NCBI GenBank assembly: GCA_963678485.1
Contig: OY782882.1
Coordinates: 2,418,001-2,482,000 of the forward strand
From: CALGYY01 sp963678485
GTDB lineage: Bacteria; Bacteroidota; Bacteroidia; Bacteroidales; CAIWKO01
DNA: 64,000 nucleotides
Direction: 5' to 3'
The translations under genes were made by a program, and so were the position numbers. Under the pieces are notes generated by a model. The model had not been told where the DNA came from. It did no database searches and saw nothing but the letters and a program-made list of their open reading frames with translations. Below are positions 8,025 to 16,071 of the stretch, piece by piece (the stretch's first letter is position 1; the number at the start of each line of letters is the position of its first letter).

Positions 8025-9329
8025 TTATTTTTCGCGGAAATAGATGCTCATCGGTACACCGGAAAACGAGAATGCTTTACGGAGTTGGTTTTCAAGAAAG
8101 CGCTTGTATGGTTCTTTAATATACTGAGGCAGGTTGCAAAAGAAAGCGAAAGCCGGATAATGTAGTGGAAGCTGTGTAATATATTTAATTTTTACATGCT
8201 TTCCTTTATTTGACGGAGGCTCGTTTTGCTCAATTATTGGCAATAACAGATCATTAAGCTTAGACGTAGAAATTTTACGAATCCGGTTTTTATATACTTC
8301 AGTCGCAGTTTCCAGTGCTTTATGGATACGTTGTTTATTGATTGTGGATGTAAATAAAATCGGGATGTCGGTGAATGGCGCGGTTTTCTCACGCACCATC
8401 TGCTCAAATTCTTTGTGTGTATGTGTCGTTTTTTCTACCAAATCCCATTTGTTTACAACAATCACCACCCCTTTATGATTCTTTTCGATGTGACCAAGAA
8501 TATGTTGATCCTGTGCGCTAAAACCTTCGGTAGCGTCGATCATCAGAATACATACGTCACTATGCTCAATGGCGCGAATGGCGCGGAGTGTAGAATAGAA
8601 CTCCACATCTTCATATACTCTGTTCTTCTTACGTAAACCGGCAGTATCAACCAGAAAAAAATCAAAACCAAACTGATTGTATCTTGAATAGATTGAGTCG
8701 CGGGTTGTCCCAGCAACGGGCGTTACGATATTACGTTCGTTTCCCAATAACACATTCACCAGCGATGATTTGCCAACGTTTGGACGTCCAACCACTGCAA
8801 ATTTTGGAAGATCACCAACTTCTTCTTCTTTTTCGTTTTTAAAATATTGAACGAGTTCGTCAAGCAATTCCCCGGTACCACTACCATTTACACCAGAGAT
8901 AGGATACAGTTCATCAAAACCTAAAGTATAAAACTCCGACATATCCTGGAGGCGTGCAGAAGTGTCGACTTTATTAACAACAGCAAGAACTTTTTTCTGG
9001 CTCTTACGCAGCATGGCAGCGACTTCGGTATCCATTACATTGAGGCCTTCTGATACATCTAGCATGAATAAGATTACGTCGGATTCGTCGATAGCAAATT
9101 GCACCTGTTTGCGAATCTCATCTTCAAATACATCTTCTGACCCCACTACATATCCACCGGTGTCGATTACCGAGAATTCGATTCCATTCCAATCCGATTT
9201 TCCATAATTCCGATCACGGGTCACTCCTGCGAGGGGATCAACAATAGCGGCTCTTTCGCCGGTCAGACGGTTAAACAGGGTGGACTTGCCGACATTCGGG
9301 CGTCCCACAATAGCAACGATATTTGACAT
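8025..9329 (-). CDS. der: ribosome biogenesis GTPase Der
   Basis: 434 aa when started at the ATG at 9329 (MSNIVAIVGRPNVGKS). The frame extends 14 codons upstream, but family length and the immediate G1 loop favour this start. Two tandem GTPase domains each have G1 (GRPNVGKS), DTGG/DTAG, NKVD/NKWD, followed by the C-terminal KH-like domain (about 350-434). Der acts in 50S subunit maturation and is essential in most bacteria. Between era upstream (68-base gap) and the S66 peptidase downstream. Confidence 0.97.
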   Translation of the reverse strand: MSNIVAIVGRPNVGKSTLFNRLTGERAAIVDPLAGVTRDRNYGKSDWNGIEFSVIDTGGYVVGSEDVFEDEIRKQVQFAIDESDVILFMLDVSEGLNVMDTEVAAMLRKSQKKVLAVVNKVDTSARLQDMSEFYTLGFDELYPISGVNGSGTGELLDELVQYFKNEKEEEVGDLPKFAVVGRPNVGKSSLVNVLLGNERNIVTPVAGTTRDSIYSRYNQFGFDFFLVDTAGLRKKNRVYEDVEFYSTLRAIRAIEHSDVCILMIDATEGFSAQDQHILGHIEKNHKGVVIVVNKWDLVEKTTHTHKEFEQMVREKTAPFTDIPILFTSTINKQRIHKALETATEVYKNRIRKISTSKLNDLLLPIIEQNEPPSNKGKHVKIKYITQLPLHYPAFAFFCNLPQYIKEPYKRFLENQLRKAFSFSGVPMSIYFREK

Positions 9330-9397
9330 AATTTCTGGAATTACAACATTCAGAGCGACAAAGGTAGTCAAAAAAAGAGGAAGCAGGAACGGCTTAA

Positions 9398-10276
9398 TCA
9401 GAAGTCGTATCCGAAGTTACGCAGCGCTTTTTCGTCATTGCGCCAATCTTTACTGATTTTGATGTGGAATTCAATAAAGACGTGCTGTCCGAGCAGTTCT
9501 TCGATATCGAGCCGGGCTTCGGTAGCCATTTTTTTGAGTGCGCTACCCTGATGTCCGAGGAGAATTCCCTTTTGGGACTCACGCATAACATGCAGTAATA
9601 TTGAGATGCGTGTTATTTTTTCTTCTTCCTTGTAGGATTCGATTTCGACTTCTGTACTGTAAGGTATTTCCTTGGCATAGTTAAGAAAAATCTTTTCCCT
9701 CACGATTTCGGCCACAAAGAAGCGTTCGTGCTGATCGGTAAGTTCGTCCTTAGGAAAATAGGGTTCGGATTCGGGGAGCAGGCTGATGATTTTTTTGAGG
9801 AGAAGTTCGGTGTTGAACTTATGGAGTGCAGAAACCGGGAGGATTTCAGCAGCCGGGATGAGGGCTTTCCATTGTTCAACTGCTGCTTCCAGTTTACTTT
9901 GCTGACTAAGGTCGATTTTATTGATTACCAGTAACAGGGGTGTTTTCCGATGGTTCATTTTTTCGATTACCTCGGAAGATTCAGGTTTTTCGCCCATTTC
10001 CACCACATAAATAAACACATCAGCATCGGCCAGCGCGGTATCTACGAGTCGCATCATGGATTCGTGTAGTTTGAAAGCAGGCTTCACGATACCCGGGGTA
10101 TCGGTAAACACGATTTGGTAATCATCCCCGTTGACGATACCGCGTATTCTATGCCTTGTTGTTTGGGCTTTTGGAGAGATTATCGACAGTTTTTCACCGG
10201 TAAGGGCATTCATAAGGGTTGATTTCCCAACGTTTGGCCTACCAAGAATATTCACAAAACCCGCTTTATGTGGCAT
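9398..10276 (-). CDS. era: GTPase Era
   Basis: 292 aa. One Ras-like GTPase domain with GRPNVGKST (12-20), DTPG and NKID, followed by a KH RNA-binding domain with GHQGSALKKM near residue 245. Era binds the 3' end of 16S rRNA and helps 30S assembly. Full family length with an intact N-terminus. Adjacent to der in the same direction, a common Bacteroidota pairing, and divergent from the tRNA-fMet gene. Confidence 0.97.
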   Translation of the reverse strand: MPHKAGFVNILGRPNVGKSTLMNALTGEKLSIISPKAQTTRHRIRGIVNGDDYQIVFTDTPGIVKPAFKLHESMMRLVDTALADADVFIYVVEMGEKPESSEVIEKMNHRKTPLLLVINKIDLSQQSKLEAAVEQWKALIPAAEILPVSALHKFNTELLLKKIISLLPESEPYFPKDELTDQHERFFVAEIVREKIFLNYAKEIPYSTEVEIESYKEEEKITRISILLHVMRESQKGILLGHQGSALKKMATEARLDIEELLGQHVFIEFHIKISKDWRNDEKALRNFGYDF

Positions 10277-10301
10277 ACAGAAAATTTATTTTACAAAAAC
10301 A

Positions 10302-10332
10302 TTGCACAACAAAGAAACAAAATATATCTTTG
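10302..10332 (+). promoter_or_regulatory. promoter of tRNA-fMet
   Basis: TTG at 10302-10304, 20 bases, then TATCTTTG at 10325-10332: a full Bacteroidota promoter. The tRNA begins 40 bases after the -7 element. Confidence 0.75.
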
Positions 10333-10371
10333 CACTCCCAAATAAGAATCATCTATTTGGTAAAAATATAG

Positions 10372-10443
<72 letters not shown>

Positions 10444-10467
10444 CATAGTTTGTTAATCGGCTGGAAA

Positions 10468-10515
10468 TTAAGTATTTAGTAAGCTTAAGAAAACGATTTG
10501 ACAAAATTTGACAAA
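10468..10515. promoter_or_regulatory. candidate integrase arm-type sites, left end
   Basis: TTAAGTATTTAGTAA at 10468-10482 recurs with one mismatch at 17895-17909 beside attR. TTTGACAAA is tandemly repeated at 10497 and 10507, and similar TGACAAA pairs occur at 17813 and 17824. Paired repeats at both ends fit integrase or accessory protein binding sites. Confidence 0.45.
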
Positions 10516-10540
10516 TAAACTGGATTCAGAGTAAAGGAAT

Positions 10541-10557
10541 TTGCACCATTGCAGGGG
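10541..10557. promoter_or_regulatory. TGCA-N4-TGCA dyad, copy 1 (ahead of integrase)
   Basis: TTGCACCATTGCAGGGG is identical to 16842-16858 at the start of the MerR-like gene; a related copy lies at 15810-15826. It ends 16 bases before the integrase ATG. Operator role is inferred. Confidence 0.45.
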
Positions 10558-10573
10558 GAAATCCTTTATACAA

Positions 10574-11695
10574 ATGGATCGGTTCAAATTAGCTGAGTTA
10601 TACGATGCAAGCGGCGACTTATCAAAGCGCTGGTATGTCGGTTACTATTTTCTTCACCCGGAAACAGGGAAATATAAATTATTTCAAGTCTATATAAGTT
10701 CCAAAATAGACACTAAGCAAGCTCGTAGAGTAAGGGCTAATCAGCTCATTGACCAAATCAATGGAAAACTTCGTAGAGGGTTCAATCCCTTCTCTAAAGA
10801 AAATATTTCATTTACAAACATTGTATTGGCCATAGAAGCAATTCTAAAGTATAAGGCCTCATATTCAAAGTATCGCACAACAATCACAGATAAATCGTGT
10901 TGTAAGGCGCTTTTTACATGGCTGAAGCTAACGGGTAACAACATGCTTACAATTGAATCCTTCAATCATCAGCACGCATATCAATTTATGGATTATTTGA
11001 AAGATGTAAGGAATATTTCAAATCGAACATATAATAATTACAAAGAGAGAATAAGCACTATTTTTAATTTTCTCGTCGATCGTGAGTACATCTTAGTGAA
11101 TCCCTTCAAAAAAATTAAAAAGCTTCCCGAAACACAGCGCACTGTTAAAGCATACAGCCCGGCCGAAGTTCAGCTACTTAAAAGCAAGTGTCCGGAGATG
11201 GACCCGGAATTGTGGATTGTTTGCCAACTTGTTTATTACTGCGCACTCCGGCCGGCCGAAATTGTCCGCTTGAAAATTCGTGATCTAAATTTGCCGGCAA
11301 ATCACATTGTGCTTTCCGGAGAAATTACCAAGAACAGACAAAACAGCATTATTAAACTTCCGGCACCAATGGCATTGGCGCTGCAGCAGCTAAATTTTTC
11401 CGGGTGTGATCCTGATGACTATATTTTTTCGAAAAATCTTTTGCCCGGCAAAGAAGCCATTGCCCCAACGCGATTAGCGGAAAGATTCAAACGATTTAAA
11501 GACTACATTGGATTGAAAAGGAACCTATACGAATTAAAACATACAGGCATTGGGCTGAATATCCAACAAGGCGCAAATATCAATGATATCAAATATCATT
11601 GCCGGCACTCAGATATAAAAATGACAGAGGAATATTTAAAAGCTTTTCAAAGTAACACATCTGACAAATTCATTAATTCATTTCCTGAATTGTAA
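10574..11695 (+). CDS. tyrosine recombinase / integrase
   Basis: 373 aa from the ATG at 10574; a TTG 33 bases upstream also opens the frame but falls in the dyad repeat. The N-terminal SAM-like core-binding region (about 80-170) is followed by the catalytic domain. The first Arg is in YCALRPAEIV, a YELKHTG box replaces the usual HxLRH, and the final His and Tyr are in CRHSDIKMTEEYL. Lys in place of the second Arg and Tyr for the first His deviate from the textbook set. The gene sits just inside attL and presumably integrates and excises the element at tRNA-fMet, acting with the small HTH proteins as directionality factors. Confidence 0.93.
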   Translation: MDRFKLAELYDASGDLSKRWYVGYYFLHPETGKYKLFQVYISSKIDTKQARRVRANQLIDQINGKLRRGFNPFSKENISFTNIVLAIEAILKYKASYSKYRTTITDKSCCKALFTWLKLTGNNMLTIESFNHQHAYQFMDYLKDVRNISNRTYNNYKERISTIFNFLVDREYILVNPFKKIKKLPETQRTVKAYSPAEVQLLKSKCPEMDPELWIVCQLVYYCALRPAEIVRLKIRDLNLPANHIVLSGEITKNRQNSIIKLPAPMALALQQLNFSGCDPDDYIFSKNLLPGKEAIAPTRLAERFKRFKDYIGLKRNLYELKHTGIGLNIQQGANINDIKYHCRHSDIKMTEEYLKAFQSNTSDKFINSFPEL

Positions 11696-11700
11696 AAAGA

Positions 11701-11730
11701 AAGAGGTTAGTTTGACAGAACTAACCTCTT
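11701..11730. terminator. hairpin after integrase
   Basis: A 12-bp perfect stem AAGAGGTTAGTT / AACTAACCTCTT with loop TGACAG lies 5 bases after the integrase stop. No strong T run follows on the plus strand. It separates the integrase from the convergent leftward genes. Confidence 0.6.
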
Positions 11731-11820
11731 AACTTCATTTACTACCAAAATTTATAATCATATCCGCAAATCGAAAGCGAATTTTAATATTAAGGACCAT
11801 CTCTAGAGTTCATGTTGTTT

Positions 11821-12144
11821 TTATAGTCCCTTAGTGGGCATTTTTTGAATATTCTCAGTTCTGCTAGAAGTACCGGTTATCGTGCCATACGATGTGTTTA
11901 ATGGTGTTAATTTATCTGGTGCCTTTGAAGTAATTGTCTGGTGTATTTCATCTGCAAAGGCTTTGCTTAATTCTTGGCCTCTTTTAATTGCACCTTCTAA
12001 AGTGTTGTCTTTTGTGGCACTGATTTCATTTGTTGATTTCTTAGTTTTGGAGTTCTCCTTATATTTTTTATAAAGCAAATACCCTCCAACAACAAGCCCT
12101 GCCAAAAACAAAATGATAATAACTGCAATAAATACTTTTTTCAT
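11821..12144 (-). CDS. small membrane-anchored protein of the element
   Basis: 107 aa. An N-terminal transmembrane helix (about 4-25, VFIAVIIILFLAGLVVGGYLLY) is followed by a KKYKENSKTKK basic patch and a polar, mostly disordered tail. No family recognised. It starts 12 bases after the stop of the ribbon-helix-helix-like gene, in a three-gene leftward unit (12842, 12157, 11821) presumably driven by the promoter near 13052-13083. Not essential-looking; function unknown. Confidence 0.6.
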   Translation of the reverse strand: MKKVFIAVIIILFLAGLVVGGYLLYKKYKENSKTKKSTNEISATKDNTLEGAIKRGQELSKAFADEIHQTITSKAPDKLTPLNTSYGTITGTSSRTENIQKMPTKGL

Positions 12145-12156
12145 AGTTAATATAAA

Positions 12157-12822
12157 TTAGAGTGAAATTGAAATAAAGTCCTCTTTTAAAAATTGGTACT
12201 GCTCCCTTTCAGAGCCATTCAGCTTCTTAATGAAATCAGCCATACCTAATGTTTGATATCCCATAAATACCTTCTCCACTAACAGCGATGTTGGGCTACA
12301 GAGATTTTTTTTACAAAGAGCCGTGATCAGATTCATTTCCTTTTCATTAAGCTTTATTTTACAAGGAATAATTTTGCAAAGATTAGCTTCACTAAGGATA
12401 CTTTCTCTTACACTCCGCTTCATAAATCTCCGGTCCCGGCCTTCAAGAAAACCGAACAAATAATAATTTACAATTAGGGTTTTTATGTCAGTTGAAAATT
12501 GCCCAGCAATATAATCAATGGCGTTTTTTTCGTTCTCATTGAGGTATAGAATTAATTCCCCATTAGTTGGTAATTCGCTCTTATGCTTGTTCAGGGTTTC
12601 CGAAAGTTGGTTTTTTTCAGCTTCAATAGTTGAAAGCTTTAATGCCAGATCGTTTTTTTCATTGTTTAAGGACACTGCAATATTGGCCTTATCTAAAATG
12701 TCATCTGGAAGAAATATTTTAAATCGCAAATATTCACTCATGGTGACACCCTTGGCTTGAGATAATTCCATTATTCTTTTTTTTTCCTCATCCGAAACGG
12801 ATATACTGACGGTCGATTTCAT
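12157..12822 (-). CDS. RHS-fold-like/coiled-coil protein, MobC- or ParB-like candidate
   Basis: 221 aa. The start (STVSISVSDEEKKRIMELSQAKGVTMSEYLRFKIF) has the strand-helix-helix pattern of ribbon-helix-helix DNA-binding domains. Residues about 65-105 form a coiled coil. A second related pattern begins near 105 (GELILYLNENEKNAIDYIAGQFSTDIKTLIVNYY) and a third near 170 (CKIKLNEKEMNLITALCKKNLCSPTSLLVEKVF), so it may hold three tandem small helical or RHH-type units. A DNA-binding accessory protein (relaxosome, partition or copy control) is possible. No close family recognised. Confidence 0.6.
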   Translation of the reverse strand: MKSTVSISVSDEEKKRIMELSQAKGVTMSEYLRFKIFLPDDILDKANIAVSLNNEKNDLALKLSTIEAEKNQLSETLNKHKSELPTNGELILYLNENEKNAIDYIAGQFSTDIKTLIVNYYLFGFLEGRDRRFMKRSVRESILSEANLCKIIPCKIKLNEKEMNLITALCKKNLCSPTSLLVEKVFMGYQTLGMADFIKKLNGSEREQYQFLKEDFISISL

Positions 12823-12841
12823 AAGTTTACAGAGTTAAGTA

Positions 12842-13027
12842 TTATTCGGTTTTGTCTTTTTTAAATTGCAAAAATGAAGGAATTGCAAATTTGTTAGTAA
12901 TTACAATTTCTCCACTTTCGTCGCTAATTTCTTGTTTATGCATGAACTGATATGCTAGAACTGCGAGAAATCCAAGCAACATTATAATTAATCCAAACAT
13001 TAAAGCTATAGGCGTTTTTGTTTCCAT
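12842..13027 (-). CDS. small single-pass membrane protein
   Basis: 61 aa from the ATG at 13027 (METKTPIALMFGLIIMLLGF); a frame nine codons longer exists but this start directly precedes the membrane helix (about 7-27). The short soluble tail ends FLQFKKDKTE. First gene after the promoter at 13052-13083; that places the ATG 24 bases downstream of the -7 element. Function unknown. Confidence 0.55.
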   Translation of the reverse strand: METKTPIALMFGLIIMLLGFLAVLAYQFMHKQEISDESGEIVITNKFAIPSFLQFKKDKTE

Positions 13028-13051
13028 AAATCTTGTTGTATGATTAGAAAG

Positions 13052-13083
13052 CAAAATTACTTGACATACATACTATTTTGCAA
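13052..13083 (-). promoter_or_regulatory. promoter, copy 1 of a duplicated control module
   Basis: On the minus strand: TTG (13083-13081), 21 bases, TAATTTTG (13059-13052). The upstream sequence to about 13118 matches 15991-16057 at about 80 percent with no gaps, including the identical spacing. Both copies also carry a CCTATAATG block. Drives the 13027-11821 unit. Confidence 0.65.
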
Positions 13084-13170
13084 CGGTTAAATTGCGACAT
13101 TATAGGTAAAATTGCGAAACTGCAATATTTATATTTATCATCAATTATTTTGTTGCGATATCTCTATTAC

Positions 13171-13198
13171 TTAAGAAACTTAAGAAAACTTAAGAAAC
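13171..13198. repeat. AT-rich tandem repeat beside the iterons
   Basis: TTAAGAAAC is repeated three times (13171, 13180, 13190; middle copy one base longer). AT-rich tandem repeats next to iterons are typical of the melting region of replication origins. Confidence 0.55.
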
Positions 13199-13257
13199 AT
13201 AAGGCGATTTTAGTTTAAGTCCTGATCTATAAGTAGGTAAATAGGTTTAATAAAGGC

Positions 13258-13345
13258 TTGGTGACCACTTAATAAGGGTTTGGTGACGGGTTGTTAAGTG
13301 ATTGGTGACGCCTTAATATCCACTTGGTGACCGGTTCTTAAGTTC
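13258..13345. repeat. four 22-bp iterons, candidate replication origin
   Basis: TTGGTGAC occurs at 13258, 13280, 13302 and 13324, exactly 22 bases apart. Each unit continues with a three-base variable part, TT, two variable bases and TAAG or TAT. The exact two-turn spacing and the location between the Rep gene and the small membrane operon, with an AT-rich tandem repeat alongside, fit an iteron origin bound by a replication or control protein. Copies are non-identical, so it is not a recent duplication. An alternative is an operator array. Confidence 0.7.
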
Positions 13346-13354
13346 AATTTTTTG

Positions 13355-13537
13355 CTAATGGATACAGTTTTCGTAAGAAAAAAACTTCAAATAATTAGAC
13401 ATCATGAATCGGCAATTAGTACACCCGCCTTTCCCGTATTCTTTTTTCAAGGCGTTATCCATTGCGATGCCAGCTGCGAGCGCTTTTTTAAAATTCTTAC
13501 GATCGGAATAATATTTAATTGCCATTTCTGTATACAT
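13355..13537 (-). CDS. possible small protein next to iterons
   Basis: A 60-codon frame (MYTEMAIKYYSDRKNFKKALAAGIAMDNALKKEYGKG at its start, shortened here to the key run MYTEMAIKYYSDRKNFKK) with a CTNC pair near residue 40. Composition looks protein-like (helical, basic). It lies between the iterons and the Rep stop. No family recognised; could be a copy-control protein or chance. Confidence 0.35.
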   Translation of the reverse strand: MYTEMAIKYYSDRKNFKKALAAGIAMDNALKKEYGKGGCTNCRFMMSNYLKFFSYENCIH

Positions 13538-13638
13538 TCTAACCTAATTTTTCGGGGTAACAGATATCTCATCGACAACAGACCAATAAGAATAAAACAG
13601 AACACTTATCTTTGTTTTTCTTGATACGTCATGTAGGA

Positions 13639-15081
13639 TCACAACAATTCAGGATACAAAATTGCAGGCTTAGGTATGCCTCCCGGGTGCCCTTTCGCTG
13701 ATTTTTTTCCCCTTTTAAATTTGGCTTCAATAATCAACTTCAATATTTCTTTTACGCTCTTCCCTTGCATAAACTCATAGACTTCCAAATTATGTAAAAA
13801 TGGAGTATTTGGATTAATTGATGATTTCCCTGAATAGTGTATATGTTCAGGTTTAAAAATCACAAGCTGAGTTTTATTTACTGGAATTTCTTCAAGAGTA
13901 AAAGGATTTATAACAGTTGAATCGTTTGCCTCGTTTGTCGAAATTTCTTCTTTATCTATTTGGTTGAAATTAAGATTAGATTCATTATAAAATTTCCCGT
14001 ACCTACTATATAACCGTTTTCCTTTTGTGTTTTGAAGAATCTCATTAATAAGAAAAATATTAAAATTTCCATCAGGCAATTTGATTGATTCATCTTTGAA
14101 GTGGTATTTGATGCATTCAAGAATTGCCCGGGTGTACAGGTCTAGTATTTGCTTTTCTTTTTCTGTATTTTGTAGATCGCTTTTTTGGATGGCCGTACGT
14201 TCATCTGTTATGTAGAATTTTTTTCGTACAAACGTCTTTCCTTCGGGAGTAGATGTATATGTACCGTCAGGCTGTTCAAAGGTTGTTAGGTCCTTACTGT
14301 CCTTCATAGTTGTGATATATTGACCGTTGTCGCCTTTCTTGTAAATATAGAGAGATTCAACCCATACTTGTGACCCCCCGGTCCTGTCCTTCCAAACCTT
14401 TTGTAAAAGTTCCCTGAATTGTTTGAGGTGACAGGAATGAAGAAATGCAAGAGAATGAATGTGTATATGCAATCCATTTTCTTTACCCCCTGAAACCTCT
14501 ACACCATACTCACCAGCGTACACAAATCTTTTCCAAAATGGGAGCTTTCGCAACAGATTAAATTCGTCAATCAATTCCCGAGCATAGAATTTTTTGCCTT
14601 TATACAGGCCTCCCGGATGGGGTAATGTGAGTGTTATGTGAACTGGGGTATATTCCTCATGAATCCGGGTTGATTGCAAAAAACGATAATATACCGTTCG
14701 GATCAACTTGGATTTTTTCCAGTTCCAAACTGGGTCAATTCTGTTTTTAGAGTATGTGTGAGCGTTGGTATATACTTCCTTTTCTCCACCTCCGTTTTCA
14801 AAGAGACTCCCTACCGACTCTCCGAAGTCACCAAGTACATAATAAGTACGAATAAGTTCCTGGCAATTTTCAAATGCGTCTGCAAAATTCTGAGCACAAC
14901 CGGCCATACGTCTGAATATAGTAGAATTTTCGGGCATTTCAATGTCAAAATTTGCTTCTAGAAATTCTTTTATTTGCGTCCGTAGTGCAATTGTTTCTTT
15001 TCGTTTCCATGAAAGTTTTGCGGAATAACTACGATTTGCCTGTAGGCGTCGCGAATTTTCCGTAATATTTTGTTCGGTCAT
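13639..15081 (-). CDS. rolling-circle replication initiator-like HUH endonuclease (Rep)
   Basis: 480 aa. Motif 1 is VHITLTLPHPGG (147-158). The metal-binding HUH motif is GLHIHIHSL with His205/207/209. The candidate motif 3 is LYTRAILECIKYHFKD (315-330), where Tyr316 or Tyr326 would be the nicking tyrosine. This order matches Rep_1-type (pUB110-like) initiators. A basic N-terminus and a C-terminal tail rich in Lys (about 450-475) suggest DNA binding. It would nick the double-strand origin and allow replication of the excised circle. The iterons 290 bases past its stop or the structured patch at 15.7-15.85 kb are candidate origins. Transposase-type HUH proteins are the main alternative. Confidence 0.8.
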   Translation of the reverse strand: MTEQNITENSRRLQANRSYSAKLSWKRKETIALRTQIKEFLEANFDIEMPENSTIFRRMAGCAQNFADAFENCQELIRTYYVLGDFGESVGSLFENGGGEKEVYTNAHTYSKNRIDPVWNWKKSKLIRTVYYRFLQSTRIHEEYTPVHITLTLPHPGGLYKGKKFYARELIDEFNLLRKLPFWKRFVYAGEYGVEVSGGKENGLHIHIHSLAFLHSCHLKQFRELLQKVWKDRTGGSQVWVESLYIYKKGDNGQYITTMKDSKDLTTFEQPDGTYTSTPEGKTFVRKKFYITDERTAIQKSDLQNTEKEKQILDLYTRAILECIKYHFKDESIKLPDGNFNIFLINEILQNTKGKRLYSRYGKFYNESNLNFNQIDKEEISTNEANDSTVINPFTLEEIPVNKTQLVIFKPEHIHYSGKSSINPNTPFLHNLEVYEFMQGKSVKEILKLIIEAKFKRGKKSAKGHPGGIPKPAILYPELL

Positions 15082-15438
15082 TTCAGGTGTCTTTTTTTTT
15101 ACAAATTCTTCCAGTTGTTCCGTATATTATCAAGGGAGGCATAATCGACTGTTTGACAGTGATTAAACATTTTTACTTTTTAATGTTTTTTTTCGCTTTA
15201 GTGGTAAAGCTGATACTAATAATTACTATCTTTTTGTTGTGTTTTGTTGGGTTGTTATATGTTGCTTGCATGATATCATTGATACTAACTTTTCCTAACA
15301 TTTCGTTAGGTTTTGTTATAGTGTTAAGTTTTATGCTAGCCGTTGATAACATGCTTTCTGATTAAATCGATTTTGGGTTTTTTTCCTTAGCTCTCTTAGC
15401 GTTGAAACTGTTTGGTTTGAAGTGCAGTGCAGTGCTTT
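15082..15438. other. gene-poor stretch upstream of Rep
   Basis: AT-rich region between Rep and the next leftward gene. It contains a plus-strand hydrophobic frame (ATG at 15184 to 15365, 60 codons, two membrane-like segments) whose T-rich codons may be just composition. No clear promoter, hairpin or repeat seen beyond that. Confidence 0.4.
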
Positions 15439-15663
15439 TCAATATTGTTGCTTTGATGATATGATTTTTAATTCTTTGCAAAGCGCACACTTATAAATTG
15501 CAGTTTCATATTTGATGATAGTTGGTACATCCAGCTTGACAATTTGTGGAATTTTTACAATTTCGACAGCGAGGAATTTTTTTACATCAATACGTTGATA
15601 GGTCAACGATTCAGAATGAGTGATTATCCTATCAAAAACAAAATCATGCTTGCATTTTTTCAT
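15439..15663 (-). CDS. small putative zinc-binding protein
   Basis: 74 aa. A CxxH-type start (MKKCKHDFVFDRI) and a C-terminal CALCKEL give four possible metal ligands. The middle is a hydrophilic beta-rich stretch with KIPQIVKLDVPTIIKYE. No known family. Its ATG stands 4 bases after the stop of a 29-codon upstream frame, and the likely promoter lies 320 bases upstream, so the mRNA has a long structured leader. Confidence 0.55.
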   Translation of the reverse strand: MKKCKHDFVFDRIITHSESLTYQRIDVKKFLAVEIVKIPQIVKLDVPTIIKYETAIYKCALCKELKIISSKQQY

Positions 15664-15667
15664 TAAA

Positions 15668-15757
15668 CTATCTTTTATTACATATCATCAATAAAAATGA
15701 GTAAAGGAGGAAGGGGATTCCCGGCCTCATGTCTAGGCCGATCATCCCCATTTCCAT
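15668..15757 (-). CDS. possible 29-aa leader ORF
   Basis: ATG at 15757 preceded by AAGAAGG, 29 codons ending 4 bases before the ATG of the zinc-binding-type gene. The nested hairpin (15705-15755) lies inside it. Tidy coupling suggests a leader peptide, but the frame is short enough to be chance. Confidence 0.3.
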   Translation of the reverse strand: MEMGMIGLDMRPGIPFLLYSFLLMICNKR

Positions 15758-15846
15758 CCTTCTTACGAACACTCAAACTGTTTCTACGAGCGATCGCTAA
15801 GGGACCAGGTTGCACCCCTGCAGAGCCTGGTCAATTTTGCGGGTCC
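15702..15846. other. highly structured GC-rich patch (leader RNA or nick-origin candidate)
   Basis: Nested hairpin: GGGGAT (15713-15718) with ATCCCC (15744-15749), enclosing CGGCCT (15722-15727) with AGGCCG (15735-15740). The perfect palindrome AGCGATCGCT is at 15789-15798. A second stem, GACCAGG (15803-15809) with CCTGGTC (15826-15832), has TGCACCCCTGCA in its loop. The patch is GC-rich in an AT-rich element and sits in a 400-base interval with no annotated larger gene (15664-16071). It could be a cis-regulatory RNA leader of 15439-15663, or the double-strand or single-strand origin for the Rep. Confidence 0.5.
15810..15826. promoter_or_regulatory. TGCA-N4-TGCA dyad, variant copy
   Basis: TTGCACCCCTGCAGAGC shares TTGCACC and TGCAG with copies at 10541 and 16842. 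It forms the loop of the second hairpin of the structured patch. Confidence 0.4.
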
Positions 15847-15990
15847 TTTGTTGGGTTTATTGTTATACACCATTAATAAAAATCATTTTAACAAATTTGA
15901 TCGTACTTCAAATTTTTTCTTTGGTTGTGATCTGTTGGATCTCGCAACCGTATTTTTAACGGTACCATGTCAATGAATTTAATTGATATG

Positions 15991-16022
15991 CAAAATTACA
16001 GGCTTGCTAACATACTTTGCAA
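15991..16022 (-). promoter_or_regulatory. promoter, copy 2 of the duplicated control module
   Basis: On the minus strand: TTG (16022-16020), 21 bases, TAATTTTG (15998-15991). Upstream bases to about 16057 match copy 1 at 13052-13118 (about 30 of 38 in the block beyond the TTG). It would transcribe the structured patch and the gene at 15439-15663. Confidence 0.65.
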
Positions 16023-16071
16023 CGGCCAAAATGGGTCATTATAGGGAATATTGCGTAATTTAAAAGTTAGT

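Noticed and set aside
9329..9371. Upstream extension of der by 14 codons
   Set aside because: Der begins directly before the G1 loop in known homologues; the ATG at 9329 restores this.
13258..13345. Iterons read as a CRISPR array
   Set aside because: Units abut with no spacers and only 8 bases are strictly conserved; no cas gene is in the window.
15087..15365. 92-codon hydrophobic plus-strand frame
   Set aside because: Starts with GTG in a T-rich region and has codon bias of T runs. Kept only as a mention in the gap entry.
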